Below, piece by piece: positions 10,167-22,053 of a DNA stretch of 64,000 nucleotides. Each line of letters begins with the position of its first letter. The stretch's first letter is position 1. The notes under the pieces are model-generated. The model did not search any database. It saw only the letters and a list, made by a program, of their open reading frames with translations, and had not been told where the DNA came from. Made by a program: the position numbers and the translations under genes. The stretch is from positions 831,423 through 895,422 of the forward strand of contig JALPQD010000248.1 of assembly GCA_023101885.1 (NCBI GenBank). The letters are read 5' to 3'. Source of the stretch: Typhlomys cinereus (taxonomy: Eukaryota; Chordata; Mammalia; Rodentia; Platacanthomyidae).

Positions 10167-13100
10167 ATTTCTGGAATTAAAAATAGTTTCTCCATTATAA
10201 CACTTATGGAATTAACTCATCAATCAAGAGACACAGATTACAAACTTGGATTAAAAATCACAATCCATCAATCAGCTGCCTGCAGGAAACCCATCTCACC
10301 ACAAAAGATGGACACATCCCCAAAATAAAAAGCTGGTCCAAAATTCTGCAAGCTAATGGAACCAGAAAACAGGCAGGGGTAGCCATTATGGTATCGGACA
10401 AAGTGGACTTCAAATTTTTTTATTATTATTATTATTTATTCAACTGTGTGTATGTGCGTGCACACGTGTGTCTGTGTGTGTGTGTATGTGTGTGTCTGTG
10501 TATGTGTAGAACCACGGACGAATTCGCGAACCACTATGGACGCCTCCACCTCCTTCTGCCCTGGGATTCACAGGCTCCGCCCTACCAGGACCAGAAGCGC
10601 AAGCCGCCCCTGCTTCCATCTGGGGTCTATACATGGGATCTGGGATCCGAACCCGGGACCTTCCGCCTGCAAGGCAGAGGCTTAACCCCTGAGCCACCTC
10701 TCCAGCCCAAAGTGGACTTCAAACCAAAAAAAATTATAAGAGGCACAGATGGATACTGCATTTTAGTCACAGCTACAATTCGCCAGGAAGACTTCACAAT
10801 ACTAAACATACATGCACCCAATACGCCCCCCCCCCCACATTCATTAAGTAAACCCTACAAAGTCTAAAGCAAGAAATCAATCCCAAAATGATAATTCTTG
10901 GGGATTTCAATACCACCCTCTGAACATGGGATAGATCAACAGGTAAAAAACTTAACAGAGACACCTTGGAGCTTAATCAAACCCTTACTGAAATGGACCT
11001 TACAGATCTCTATCAAGATTTACATCCACTGCACCAAAGAATACACATTTTTATCAGCAGCACACGGAACTTTCTCCAAAATAGATCACATATTGGGCCA
11101 CAAAACGAATCTCCACATATACAGGCAAGTTGAGATTCTAGCCTGTACCTTATCAGACCACCACGGCCTAAAGCTTGACATCCACAACACAACAAGCAAC
11201 AGAAAATACACTAACTCCTGGAAACTTAACACTATGATGCTGAATGATAATTGGATTTAGGTAGAAATTACAAAGGAAATTCAAGATTTCCCGAAAGTGA
11301 ACGATGATGAAAATACAATTTACCAAAATCACTGGGACACTATGAAAGCTGTACTAAGAGGTATGTTCATAGCTCTTAATGCCTACATCAAAAAAATGGA
11401 AACATCAGAAATAAATAACTTAACAGTGCAACTTAAAGCTTTAGAGACACTAGAGCAATCTGATCCCAAATGCAGTAGAAGGGAGGAAATTAGCAAATTA
11501 AGGGGAGAAATATCTGAAATCGAGATTGGGAAAATGATACAGAAAATCAACCAGTCAAAAAGCTGATCTTTTGGAAAAAAATCAATCAGATTGATACACC
11601 CCTAGCTAAATTAACCAAAAGCAAGAGAAAGCCCAAATTAACAAAATTAGAAATGAAAATGGAGTTATGAGTAGTGATACCCAAGAAATACAGAGAATTA
11701 TAATGACATATTTCAAAAACTTATACTCTGTGAAAATTGACAACACACAAGAGATGGATGAATTCCTAAGTAAACGCAACTTACATAAATTGAATCAGGA
11801 AGTTGTGAATTATTTAAATGGTCCTATAACAAATGAGGAAATGGAGGAAGTAATCTCAAATCTTCCCACCAAAAAATCTCCTGGACCAGATGGCTTCAGC
11901 AGAGTTCTACCAGACATTTAAGGAGCTAATAACACCAATACTCCTTAAACTGTTCCATCAAATAGCAAAGGAAAGAATACTGCCAAATTCCTTCTGTGAA
12001 GCTAATATTGTCTTAATCCCAAAACCCAATAAAGATACACTTAAAAAAGAAAATGATAGGCCAATCTCTCTGATGAACACAGACACAAAGATTCTCAACA
12101 AAGTCTTAACAAATCAGATTCAAAAACATGTCAAAAAGATCATACATATGGATTAAGTAGGCTTTATCTCAGGCACAAAAGGTTGGTTCAACATATGCAA
12201 ATCAATAAATGTAATTCACCATATAAACCAGTCCAAAGTTCAAGACCACATGATATTCGTGATAGATGCAGAAAAACCTTTTGACAAGATGCAACAGCCC
12301 TTTATGATCAAAACCCTAGAAAAGGTTGGAATGGAAGAATCTTTCTCAATATAATAAAAGCTGTATATAACAAGCCAACAGCAAAGATTATACTCAATGG
12401 GGGAAAACTTGAAGCATTCCCATTTCGATCAGGAACTAGACAAGGCTGTCCACTTTCACCACTTCTATACAATATTGTACTGGAAGTCTTAGCTAAAGTC
12501 ATTAGACAAGAAAGGGACATAAAACGGATTCAAATCGGCAAGGAAGAAGTCAAGCTATCCCTATTTGCAGATGACATGATCTTATACCTAAGGATCCCAA
12601 AAACTCCACTAGAAAGCTCCTGGAACTAATATAGAAGCTCAGCAGGGTGGCAGGATACAAAATTAATGTACAAAAATCAGTGGCCTTCGTATATGCCCAG
12701 AATAAAAGAATTGAAAAACCCCTGAGAGAAACAATCTCATTTACTATAGCCCCTAGAAAAAAGAAATACTGTGGTATAAACTTAACCAAGGAAATAAGAG
12801 ACCTTTATAATGAAAACTTTGAAACCCTAAAGAAAGAAATTGTAGAAGACACCAGAAGGTAGAAAAACCACCCATGTTCCTGGATTTACAGAATCAACAT
12901 CATAAAAATGACCATCCTACCAAAGGCAATATACAGACTCAATGTTATACCAATTAAAATCCCAAAGCAATTCTTTAAAGAAGTTGACCAAACAATTTCA
13001 AAATTCATATGAAGGCACAAAAGACCCAGGATAGCAAAGACAATCCTGAGTAACAAAAACACAGCTGGAGGTATCACCATACTAAGCTTTCGTCTATACT

Positions 13101-14014
13101 ACAAATCCATAGTTGTAAAAAACAGCCTGGTATTGGCTCCAAAATAGACACATAGATCAAGGGATAAGGATTGAAGACCCAGATATAAGCCCACACAACT
13201 ACAGCCATTTGATCTTTGACAAAGGGGACCAAAAAATCCAATGGAAAAAGAACAGCATCTTCAACAAATGGTGCTGGCAAAACTGGATATCCACATGCAG
13301 ATTAAAACTGGACCCATACTTGTCACCATGAATAATAATTAATTCCAAATGGATCAACGACCTTGATATAAGACCAGAAAGTATAAAAACCTTTGTTAAA
13401 AGGGTGGAGAACTCCCTCGAGGTGATTGGGCTAGGCCAACAGTTCCTAAACAGACATCTAATAGCACAGTCACTACAACCAACATTCAATAGATGGGATC
13501 TTGTAAAATTAAAGAGCTTCTGTTCAGATAAAGAGATTGTATCTTGAGCACAAAAGGCAACCCAGAAACGTGAGAGAAAATCTTCACTAACCTACATTGC
13601 TGGTGGGAATGCAGGCTCATACAACCACTCTGGTGAGCTGTCTGATGATTCTTAAAGAAGTTAAAGATTGAAATGCCATAAGACCCTGCTATACCATAAG
13701 ACCCTGCTATACCACTTTTTGGAATAACACCCTATACATCAAATATTCTCCTCGTTAGCACAAGCATGACCATGTTCATAGCAGCACTGTTTACAATATC
13801 AAAGTCATGGAATCAATCCAAATATCCAACAGTTGACGAGTAGATAAAGATAATGTGGTACATTTATAAAGTGGAATACTACTCAGCCATCAAAAATGAT
13901 GAATTAATGCAATGTGCTGGGAAATGGATGGAATTAGAAACAGTTATATTGAGTGAAATATCCCAAACATAGAAAATTAAGCACCAAATGTACTCCCTAA
14001 TAGGTTGCTCCTAG
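10167..14014 (+). pseudogene. L1 A ORF2 (endonuclease/reverse transcriptase), broken
   Basis: Homologous to the full ORF2 of copy C. The expected start codon is ATT at 10167-10169. Fragments preserve the endonuclease region ([13 protein letters not shown] text near 10270, GDFNT near 10900), the RT region ('KKSPGPDGF' near 11870) and the FADD catalytic motif at 12564-12575. The 3' part lacks about 0.3 kb compared with C (junction near 13590). A SINE splits the endonuclease region. Many stops and indels are present, so it cannot encode an enzyme. Confidence 0.9.
10415..10708 (-). mobile_element. Young B2-like SINE inside L1 A ORF2
   Basis: Exact 15 bp TSD, AAAGTGGACTTCAAA, at 10400-10414 and 10709-10723. 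The minus strand reads: tRNA-like head GGCTGGAGAGGTGGCTCAG with an A box, then a B box-like GGGTTCGGATCC, a GC-rich body, a (CA)n tract and an A/T-rich tail (10415-10440 on plus). This is the same family as the copies at 17954, 21781, 40691 and 51162. The insertion is younger than L1 A. Confidence 0.95.
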
Positions 14015-15004
14015 TACCAAACCCACTTAGAGACACTCAAAGACAAATCTCTGTAATACCTACAGTAATTATATTATAAAGAGGAGGGATGGGGAAAGAG
14101 GGCCCCACCAGCAACAAGGAGAGAGGGGACCATGTTACAGCAGAGATAATAGAACACCATCAAGGACTGCAAGTAAGCAATGAGACATCTGGTTAAGTTC
14201 ACAGACTTTCCTTCCTGGTCATTTGCAACTGATAGGGTATGATCTCACCAGAAGGGGAGGGCATATAGGCTGCCAAATAGAAAGTAAACATTTTGCAAAT
14301 GAGTGATTGACCCCTCTCTCACCACAGTCTCCTACTTCTATTCCATCTACCTTGAATATACTCTTATAACAAGACTCTATTTAACAGGTTTTTTAATCTC
14401 TCGCCAAGGGGTGACATCCAATACCCATCACGATGGAGCCAAGGGCATTACAAGAGCAGTATAACTGAAAAAAAAATCAACAAACTATAATTCAGAACAT
14501 CAGAGACTCTATATCAACCACCTGTAACTAGGTCAGCCTAATCTCTCCCCATTCTGAAGCTCAGGGAAATTTGCGGAAAAGGGGGCAGTAAGGGTGTAAG
14601 AGCACAAGGATGGGAGGAGTAATGATATGCAAGATACTCCACACAAGTTAGGGCCGAAACAATCATAATAGGACTTTGCATGACCTGCGCTATGTCCAAC
14701 ACATTGTTGACCCCACAAAGTCTAGAATGGACTAAAGGCACTAGGATCCTTGGAGCCTAGGGCCTGACAGTCACAGTAGTGTTCCTAAGCTTAAGGAGAA
14801 TACAGGAAAGGCTTCTGGGAAATGCCCCTGGGTCCTTACACCTCATCGGAAAGGAGGACCCAGAGGAGAGTTTGGCATGCACATTAAAGGATGCTCCGGG
14901 GATTGGGGGGGGAGGCAATGAGGGATGGGAAGGGAGGGGGGAGGGAAGGGAGGGAGGGGACCCGTGTACCTGTTAAGTTTGTATGAGTGGAAATAATAAC
15001 AATT
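14015..15004 (+). repeat. L1 A 3' UTR with G-rich tract
   Basis: A non-coding tail of about 1 kb. It holds a G-rich run at 14897-14959 with many groups of three or more G, able in principle to form a G-quadruplex, a known feature of L1 3' UTRs. It ends in 'gtatgagtggaaataataacaattaaaaaa'. Confidence 0.85.
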
Positions 15005-15149
15005 AAAAAATTATTCCTGTAAATTACTTTTAGAATGAATCATCATAACTTTCTGAGTCATATTCTGATTCATTGAATAGGATGGTACTGAGTGCAGGGC
15101 TACTTTGTAGCACATTTTGATAATTCGAGTCAGGATATCCCAGATCAAA

Positions 15150-15152
<3 letters not shown>

Positions 15153-15197
<45 letters not shown>
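15153..15197. repeat. (GT)n microsatellite
   Basis: About 22 perfect GT units. Confidence 0.95.
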
Positions 15198-15201
<4 letters not shown>

Positions 15202-15737
15202 AAACTTTAAAAATATAGTTTGATTGATGTTCTTAATTCTTTCACTTTATATTTTACTGGGGGTCTATTATTGATAATGAAGTTTCTTTTCATGCAGCTG
15301 ATAAATAAATGACCAAGATTTTTGGGAATAAAAGATATTCTTTTTTATGATTCTGGTTACATTGATAGTCTACCTGAGTAAGAAGAGTTTATAGCAACCT
15401 CAGGGACCAAGGGAGCTGATCATAACCATATACGCAGGAATTGCTGAGAGAAGGGAACACTTCCTTTCTTGCCTGCATAGCTGCCAATCATGCCAATGTA
15501 ATGTACTGAACCAGTTCCCTCCATCTTATACTAAGCCAGGGAAAGGTCCCACCCTTGTTTAATTACTATAGCTTAAGGGTGGAATCAAGCACCTGTGAGA
15601 ATCTATGGAACCAACCTGGAAATCCCACAATTTACAGGAATTATCTGGATTAACAAATTGTGAAACAGTGAAAGGGACAACCTAGATATGGGATTACCTT
15701 TTAGACACTGAACAGATAAGAGAAACTGCAAGAAAGA
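15198..15737. other. No gene; possible LTR fragment
   Basis: No coding signal. It precedes a large pyrimidine repeat that is followed by an LTR-like end at 16193-16475, so it could be the 5' part of the same interrupted element. I cannot show this from the sequence. Confidence 0.3.
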
Positions 15738-15744
15738 AAAAAAA

Positions 15745-15792
<48 letters not shown>

Positions 15793-15799
15793 ATCTATC

Positions 15800-15830
<31 letters not shown>

Positions 15831-16192
15831 CATCTATCTATCTACTTATCTATCTATCTATCTATCTATCATCTATCTATCTATTTATCTATCTATCTAT
15901 CTCCCTCTCTGTATCACTCTCCCTCCCTCTTTCTCTATCTTTCTCTCTCTCCCTCCTTCTCTCTCTACCTTCTCTCTCTCCCTCACTTCCTCTCTCTGTC
16001 TCCCTCTCTATCTTTCCTATCTCTCTCCCTCTCTTCTCTCTCCCTCTGTTTCTCCCTCTCTCTACCTTCTCTCCCTCCCTTTTTCTATCTCTCTCTCTCT
16101 ACCTTCTCTCTCCTCCCTCTCTCTCTCCTTTCTCTTTCTCTCCCTCCCTCCCTCTCTATTCTCTCTCTCCCCCCTCTTTTCCTCTTTCACTC
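15738..16192. repeat. (CTAT)n plus long polypyrimidine tract
   Basis: CTAT/TATC tetranucleotides with periodic interruptions (CATC and TTAT variants) at 15749-15902 merge into about 290 bp of almost pure C/T text. The strong strand asymmetry makes it a candidate for triplex (H-DNA) formation and for length polymorphism. Confidence 0.95.
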
Positions 16193-16475
16193 TTTGCTTA
16201 CAAGTTTATCTTTCTTGCTGCCTCCCCTGATCTCTGACCTTGGATCCCAGCTGCTTTGATCTGCTAATGTAACTGGGATCCAGGCTCTGCAGAAATCTTC
16301 CTGCCTTTGGCACCTGGTCCACCTGAGCTGTTCAACTCCTGAGCTGAGAAGCTGCAGGATGTCATCGTTGGACTACCTAAATCTTATCTTGAAAGTCAAC
16401 CAATAAAATCCTTTGAATATATTAATTTCACTGACTCGGTTCCTATAGAAATCCCTGGCTAATAAACCTGGTGTA
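16193..16475 (+). mobile_element. LTR-like 3' portion (rodent ERVL/MaLR-like?)
   Basis: It has a polyadenylation-signal-like CAATAAAATC at about 16401 and ends 'ttcctatagaaatccctggctaata'. That ending resembles the 'cctctagaaaaccctgactaat' end of the LTR-like repeat at 62085-62648. Class assignment is tentative. Confidence 0.4.
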
Positions 16476-17630
16476 TGTTTTCTTCAGTGTTTGATAGGAT
16501 GTCTTACTAACTTCAACATATATCAAACATATATCAAAACCTTTTAATATCTTGGGTTCAGCAAGTCATCAATTCAGTTTCTGCATCCACTTTTCAGTAA
16601 TTGTGTAAAATATGAAAGCATTGAAATTAGAACGATATTGCAGATTTCTGATTTCCTGCTTTCTTTCCCATGCTGTGCCCCTTCTCTAATTTTCATCATT
16701 TTTATGTCTTTACCTCAGTTACTTTTGTACCCTTCTGAAGAGCTTATCATGGCAAAGCCAGCATAAATTTTAATATTCTATTCTCTACCGCTTTCCTTAA
16801 TACCTCCTGGCAACAATGTGTTCCTGATGGTAATCATGGGGTTATGTTATTGCTTCTTAAACTTACTTGTTAATTTATTTTGTCTTTATTGCATTATTAT
16901 AAGTTTTGATGAAATGCCTCTTCCTCTATATTTTAGTGAGATTTTGTTTTCCTATTGTGTAGGACTCTTATGGTAGCATATTTAAAAATAGGAACCCAAA
17001 TGATATATTTCCTCATAAACTTAAAAAAGAGTTATATATACACATTTAAAAGAGAGTTACATATAAAAGTCACCAACATACACAGAACATGAGTTCTCTT
17101 GTACCAACAGCTCCATGATGTGATTTATATTACATAGCTCTACTGAACCCAGCTCTTAAAGTTTCAGAATTAATGGAGAATATTGAAAATGCTTTGAATT
17201 TAAATTTCTTATCTCAATGAACTTTTACCTTGGCTTTTATCATGTTTCAATGTTGAGCTCTGAGAAGAATAGAGATGATTGTAAAAGACCTCTATCCCTG
17301 GCTACCATGTTCTAATATACATCTGACAATCCAATGAAGGCAAACATTGTAATTTATTGGCAATAAATTACTTCAAGACTCTAATAGTCTTATAATCACG
17401 AATAAAATGCATGTGAAAGAACATGTTATTGGCTTTTATCCACACATCGTTCTTAAAGAATACTTTGTAAATTAAAATAGCAAAGTGCTTAATTCAATTT
17501 CTGAGAATATTTTTATCTATCTGGCCATGTGTTTTGACATTTCTGGGCATCATTGATCCTGGACTGATTATTGAATTCTGTTTTTATTCTCACTAAATTT
17601 TCTACGAAAACATGTTCTTTAAAAAAGGTT
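16476..17630. other. No gene or repeat recognised
   Basis: AT-rich, single-copy-looking. No frame long enough or patterned enough to support a gene. Confidence 0.5.
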
Positions 17631-17635
17631 TCTGG

Positions 17636-17900
17636 GCTTGGAGATGCCACTTGGGTTAAATCCTTTGCCTTACAAACAAAAGAATCTGAATTCAGATCCC
17701 CAGATATCATCCACAATATGACAGATGGATAGAGTGGCAATATGCAGGTCTAGGACTGATCAGTTGAGCCTGGGAAACCCCCGAGTACAGCTACTCATGA
17801 TCTCCTCTCCACAAGAAGTCTGCAAAAGCATGCTGATCATAGTGCTGAGTGACTTTCATGCTGTGGCCTCAACTATCATCTAGGCTTCTATGTCCATGTG
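17636..17900 (+). mobile_element. Old tRNA-derived SINE-like repeat
   Basis: The head 'gggcttggagatgccacttgggttaaatcctttgccttac' and a B box-like 'gaattcagatcccc' follow the layout of the B2-like family, at high divergence. The distal part is not recognisable. The minus-strand frame over it is not a gene. Confidence 0.55.
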
Positions 17901-17953
17901 ACCAGCACCCTTCTCTGAAGCTTCGCAGGTCCTAGTGGATGTGTCTTTTGTTT

Positions 17954-17995
17954 CTTTCTTCTTTTTTATTATTTATTCAATTATACGTGTCTGTG

Positions 17996-18039
<44 letters not shown>

Positions 18040-18266
18040 TGTGTGTGTGTGTGTAGAACCACGGGTGAATTCGGGAACCACCATGGACGCCTCCACCTCC
18101 TCCTTGTTTACTCTGCCCCGGGATTCACAGGCTCCGCCCTACCGGGACCAGAAACGCAGGCCGCCCCTGCTTCCGCCCTGAGTCTATAAGTGGGGTCTAG
18201 GATCCGAACTCAGGACCTTCCGCCTGCAAGGCAAAGGCTTAACCCCTGAGCCACCTCTCCAGCCCC
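17954..18266 (-). mobile_element. Young B2-like SINE
   Basis: Exact 13 bp TSD GTGTCTTTTGTTT at 17941-17953 and 18267-18279. Minus strand: GGCTGGAGAGGTGGCTCAG head, GAGTTCGGATCC B box, GC-rich body, (CA)n of about 60 bp (17996-18056 on plus) and an A/T-rich tail. Frames running through it are translation artefacts of the (GT)n tract. Confidence 0.95.
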
Positions 18267-18279
18267 GTGTCTTTTGTTT

Positions 18280-19235
18280 TCATTCTGGCCCCCGTGGCTT
18301 TGTATCCATCTTTTAAATTTTATGCCAAATCTTCCTTACCATAGAACATTATTTGTCCAAATGTGTTTTCTTCCCTCACCATGATACACCAAAATTCTAA
18401 AATTTCCACAGCATAAACAAGATAATTATACCATATTCTAGATATTCCTCAAATTTGACTATATTACTGAGTAAACCAAATCTCTTTTAAATGCATTGCT
18501 AATATCTGTGTTCCTCTAAGTTCTTCATGAAAAATTAAAAACCTCAAGAGACATGCTTTATTGTGAATAAATTAGCATGCATTCATGCTGTGACGAGGAT
18601 GTCACTTTTTTATAGAATTTAAAAGATCTCAGAGGGACTAGTAAATTATATGGCAAGGACTAGTCCAAGCTTTGGGAAACTCAAGAAATGGGTCATGGAA
18701 GAATAGAAGTTCCCTTGCAAGTAGGTCACTGACCTGATAGCTTAGGATATCAGGAAAGTGGATGGCCTACAGTTGAAGAGTTGTCAAGGACCATTCCATT
18801 GCCATGTTTGGTAGGCAAGAATTCTTGCTTGGAGAACTTCCTCAAACACTGAAAAAAGAGACTGACACACATGGTCTCTGATTCTCGATTTGGTATTTTT
18901 CGATGTCACCATATTTTACATTAATGCTCAGAGAAGACAAATGTCTCTCCTCTGTGACAGATCCAACAGAAAAAGATAGATTCACTCGCCCCAACTTCAG
19001 ACATTAGTTGAAAGTGACGCTATCAGGTCACACTTAGTCTACATTCAACAGGGAATTTGACTTGACAGGAATTAATTCATGGACTGTATTTTCAGGCCAT
19101 TGGTTGCCTGAAATATCATCAGAATCTCATTCATAAATATTGTCATGGGAAATTAGTGCTGTGTAAAATAACAGGGTTATTTCTGATTTAACATCTGTTG
19201 TCCACTAGCATTTGATTGCTTTGTCCTTTAAATGT
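18280..19235. other. No gene or repeat recognised
   Basis: Ordinary single-copy-looking DNA without supported exons. Confidence 0.5.
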
Positions 19236-19239
19236 ATTA

Positions 19240-19565
19240 AGCTCTGAGCTATGGAGATGGCATAGTCACCAAAGTGTTTGTCACATAAACTTGACAATCT
19301 GAGTTCAAATCCCCAAATACCTCATAAGAACCAGATAGTTACAGGGGTCTGAAAACATTTGCATCTACAAGAAGATGTGAAGTAGGTTGCTGAGAACTGA
19401 ACCTTATGAAATATCAAGCCCGGGTTATGAAGCAGACATGAAGCAGCTTGTTCTTAACCAAGATGGAAAGAATGACTGGCAGTGATCCTCTGACCTTCGC
19501 TTGTGTACTATAGTACAAGTGTACCCCTGATCACATACATACACATGCAAACGTACACACTCACA
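19240..19565 (+). mobile_element. Old tRNA-derived SINE (B4/B2-like)
   Basis: The degenerate head 'gagctatggagatggcatagtcaccaaagtgtttg' is followed by 'gagttcaaatcccc' (B box-like) and an AC-rich end 'acatacatacacatgcaaacgtacacac'. The order is that of a rodent Pol III SINE. Subfamily is not assigned. Confidence 0.6.
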
Positions 19566-20285
19566 CATAGTTGTACACTTTACCGAAAATAGAAAAGTAC
19601 TAAGTTCCCTAAACAGAAAGACAAGAAACATCTTATTCAGCTTTACACTGATTCCACAATAAAAACTGTATGGTCTTCTCTGAAAATATCCAGACTCCCT
19701 CCCAAAAAAGACAGGTGGGCTTGTGGTAAGACTGCCAAACAAGCTGTGATTCAAGGCATTCAGATGCCAAATGAGGATATCAGGTATGTTGGAAATCTTT
19801 AACGTGTGTGCGTGATAGAATTAGAGAGACAGACAAAAGAGAAGAGAGGAAACTGGTGAGAAGAAACTACATACACAGAGCAGTAAGAGTTTACACTGGG
19901 GATCCTGACGCGTGATCCGGAACACTAGTATAAAAGAATGAATGATAAAAGAAAAATATCGCTTATCACAGTGTTGCTCATTGACAGTCAACTCAAAAAT
20001 ATCCATGGTGCTCCTCCCCTCCCAGAATCTTTCCCTTCAAGTGCGTACCACAAATTTATAAATAATCTTTTTATGAGGCTTTCCTCCTTTATTAAACTCG
20101 AACATGACATGATATAATAGTTATTTCTCTGGTTGTGGCAAGAAGAGTAACAGTGAACCATCCTGGCAAAAACAACTTCAATGGGGAGCTTAGTTTGTCT
20201 TATGATTCACTGCGTGCCTTCAGGACCTGAAAACTTTGAACACATTTTATAGGATCAAGGAAGCAGAGACATGAATGCTGGGCTC
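19566..20285. other. No gene; possible LTR-like scrap
   Basis: The 109-codon minus-strand frame at 19425-19754 overlaps the SINE end and has no domain. The text at about 20118-20235 ('ggttgtggcaagaagagtaacagtgaac...caacttcaatgggg') weakly resembles the reverse of the LTR-like family seen at 22375, but I would not insist on it. Confidence 0.35.
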
Positions 20286-20286
20286 A

Positions 20287-20289
<3 letters not shown>

Positions 20290-20337
<48 letters not shown>

Positions 20338-20600
20338 GTGTGTGTATGTGTAAAAGAGAGCATATAAGTATGAACCTGTGGAGGACCAAGAGTGACAGCA
20401 GGAAACATCCTGGATTGTTCTCTCTCCTTATGACACTGCTCTGAGTTCTGCCTTTGAATGTCCAGAATTACAGACTGTTGTCATTTACACCAGACATTTT
20501 TTTTAAACAGGCTTTTTTTTCTGTGGGATCTGGGTTCTGAACTCAGATCCTTTTGCTTGCAAAGCAAAGGATTTAACCACTGAGCAATCTCTCCAGCCCC
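20290..20600 (-). mobile_element. Old SINE(s), minus strand, with (GT)n tail
   Basis: On the minus strand: 'ggggctggagagattgctcagtgg' head at about 20598-20575, 'gatctgagttcagaacccagatcccac' near 20555-20525, and a (CA)n run at 20290-20336. Text between 20350 and 20490 resembles rodent B3-type body ('ggaggaccaagagtgacagcagg'), so two SINEs may be joined here. Confidence 0.6.
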
Positions 20601-20960
20601 AACATTGTCTTCATTTTCTTCAGTTCAAGACCACAACCCTTTGGAATGGTGCCATCCACAATTAAACTAAGGTGTTCACTTCAGTCAACATAGAAAATTG
20701 CTCATAGGAATGTCAACAGTATTTTTCTATAGTAATTATAAATTCCACCAGGTTAAAAATCAAGATTAAAGATAGCACATGGTATTTTTGTTTGTCTTCA
20801 CATTGCTGATGATGCTCAAATATCTTTTCTTTAGGTCACTGATGCCATGAGATCCCACAAAATCAGAACAAACATAAAAAGCATAAAGTGAAAATTCCTA
20901 TTAATTTGTTGGAAAATGTCATTGCTCCTTAAGTATGATACTCTTATGAAGCCTTAAGAT
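20601..20960. other. No gene or repeat recognised
   Basis: Single-copy-looking DNA. Confidence 0.45.
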
Positions 20961-20968
20961 TAAATGTA

Positions 20969-21240
20969 GCTGGAGAGATGGCCCAGGGGAAGACTCTGTC
21001 TCTCAAGGAGAACATCCTGAGTTCAGATCCCAGGTCCCACGTAAAAACACCCGGCGGAGACTGCAGCAGCAGCCTGCACTTCCCGCCTTAGTAGGCAGAG
21101 CCTGGGAAATTCCAGAGTGAAGTGAGGAAGTAGATGCCATCCAGAATGATTCACAAAGTCACCCTTAGTCCTCCACAGGGACACATAGTGCCTCTAATAC
21201 ACACAAACACACACACTAAATAAATAAAATTAAAAAATTG
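20969..21240 (+). mobile_element. B2-like SINE, older variant
   Basis: Head GCTGGAGAGATGGCCCAGG, B box-like 'gagttcagatccc', middle 'cactaggcagagcctggg'-like text at 21090, CA-rich 3' end and 'aaataaataaaattaaaaaa' tail. It shares the plan of the young SINE family but differs in the body, so it may be an older subfamily. Confidence 0.8.
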
Positions 21241-21764
21241 CATGTATAAAGTCAGTTCCTAAGAACTATTAGAAGACTATAAGTAAGAGGACTATCAATT
21301 CACTAAGTAATGGACATTAAAAAAAATGATCTGTGGCTGAGGACATGTCTTCAGGAACCCAAGGTCAAATTTCCCCAGATACTTTTTTTGAGAAAGTCTC
21401 TGTGCCCATTCATTACTCTTTCACTTTCCATGAATGCCGTTTCAATGCAGGTGTCAGTTTGACCATTAGAGGTTGAGGAGATTGTACGTACATCAATGAA
21501 AAACCAGTAGTTAAGTTGAACCTGGAGTAGGTCGCTGGAAAATGATCTAGTTGGTGTAAGTACCCCAGCCCATAATGGTGAGACTACCCCATTGGTAGAA
21601 AAATAACATGGAAATAGCTGGTTCAATTCGCTATCGTACTTTGGCATTGTTTGGAACATTCATTTGCTGACAAGTGAGAAAATGTGCTGTACGCTCTGCA
21701 GTTCCTGTGTACACGATGTGGTCAGCTACCTCAACGCCTGCCAAGCTGGGCTAAGATGGGTTAT
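21241..21764. other. No gene recognised
   Basis: A 102-codon minus-strand frame at 21351-21659 has no recognisable domain and no supporting context. I treat it as chance. Confidence 0.45.
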
Positions 21765-21780
21765 AAGAATCACAAAAAGA

Positions 21781-21997
21781 GGGGCTGGAGAGATGGCTCA
21801 GGGGTTAAGCCTCTGCCTTGCAGGTGGAAGGTCCTGAGTTTGGATCCTAGACCCCGCGTATAGACGCCGGCGGAAACGGGAGCGGCCTGCGTTTCTGGAT
21901 CTGATAGGGCAGAGCCTGTGAATCCTGGGGCAGAATAAAATGAGGAGGAGGTGGAGGTGGGCCATGGTGGTTCCCGAATTCGCCCGTGGTTCTACGT

Positions 21998-22053
<56 letters not shown>

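Larger units (their letters stand above)
8637..15004 (+). mobile_element. L1 element A, nearly full length, decayed
   Basis: A LINE-1 retrotransposon with 5' UTR, ORF1, ORF2, 3' UTR and A-rich tail in order. Flanks show a short TSD: TATTCCTG at 8629-8636 and 15012-15019; including the preceding A-run, 14 of 15 positions match. It is disabled by a stop at ORF1 codon 3, a lost ORF2 start codon, many frameshifts, a deletion of about 0.3 kb in ORF2 near 13590, and a SINE inserted at 10415-10708. A 17-20 bp internal tandem repeat (CATAAGACCCTGCTATAC) lies at 13676-13712. Confidence 0.95.

Noticed and set aside
10388..10867. 159-codon plus-strand frame
   Set aside because: It joins L1 ORF2 remnants to an inserted SINE with a (GT)n tract and is not a gene.
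15749..15902. Regular CTAT units with spaced interruptions, as a CRISPR-like array
   Set aside because: Four-base microsatellite with no unique spacers; the DNA is a mammalian nuclear sequence.
19425..19754. 109-codon minus-strand frame
   Set aside because: Overlaps an old SINE end, no recognisable domain, no splice or codon evidence.
21351..21659. 102-codon minus-strand frame
   Set aside because: No domain, no similarity that I recognise, and its length is within chance for AT-rich DNA.
21781..21860. tRNA-like heads of SINEs as tRNA genes
   Set aside because: They keep Pol III box-like words but not a cloverleaf, and each is followed by SINE body, (CA)n and an A-rich tail.
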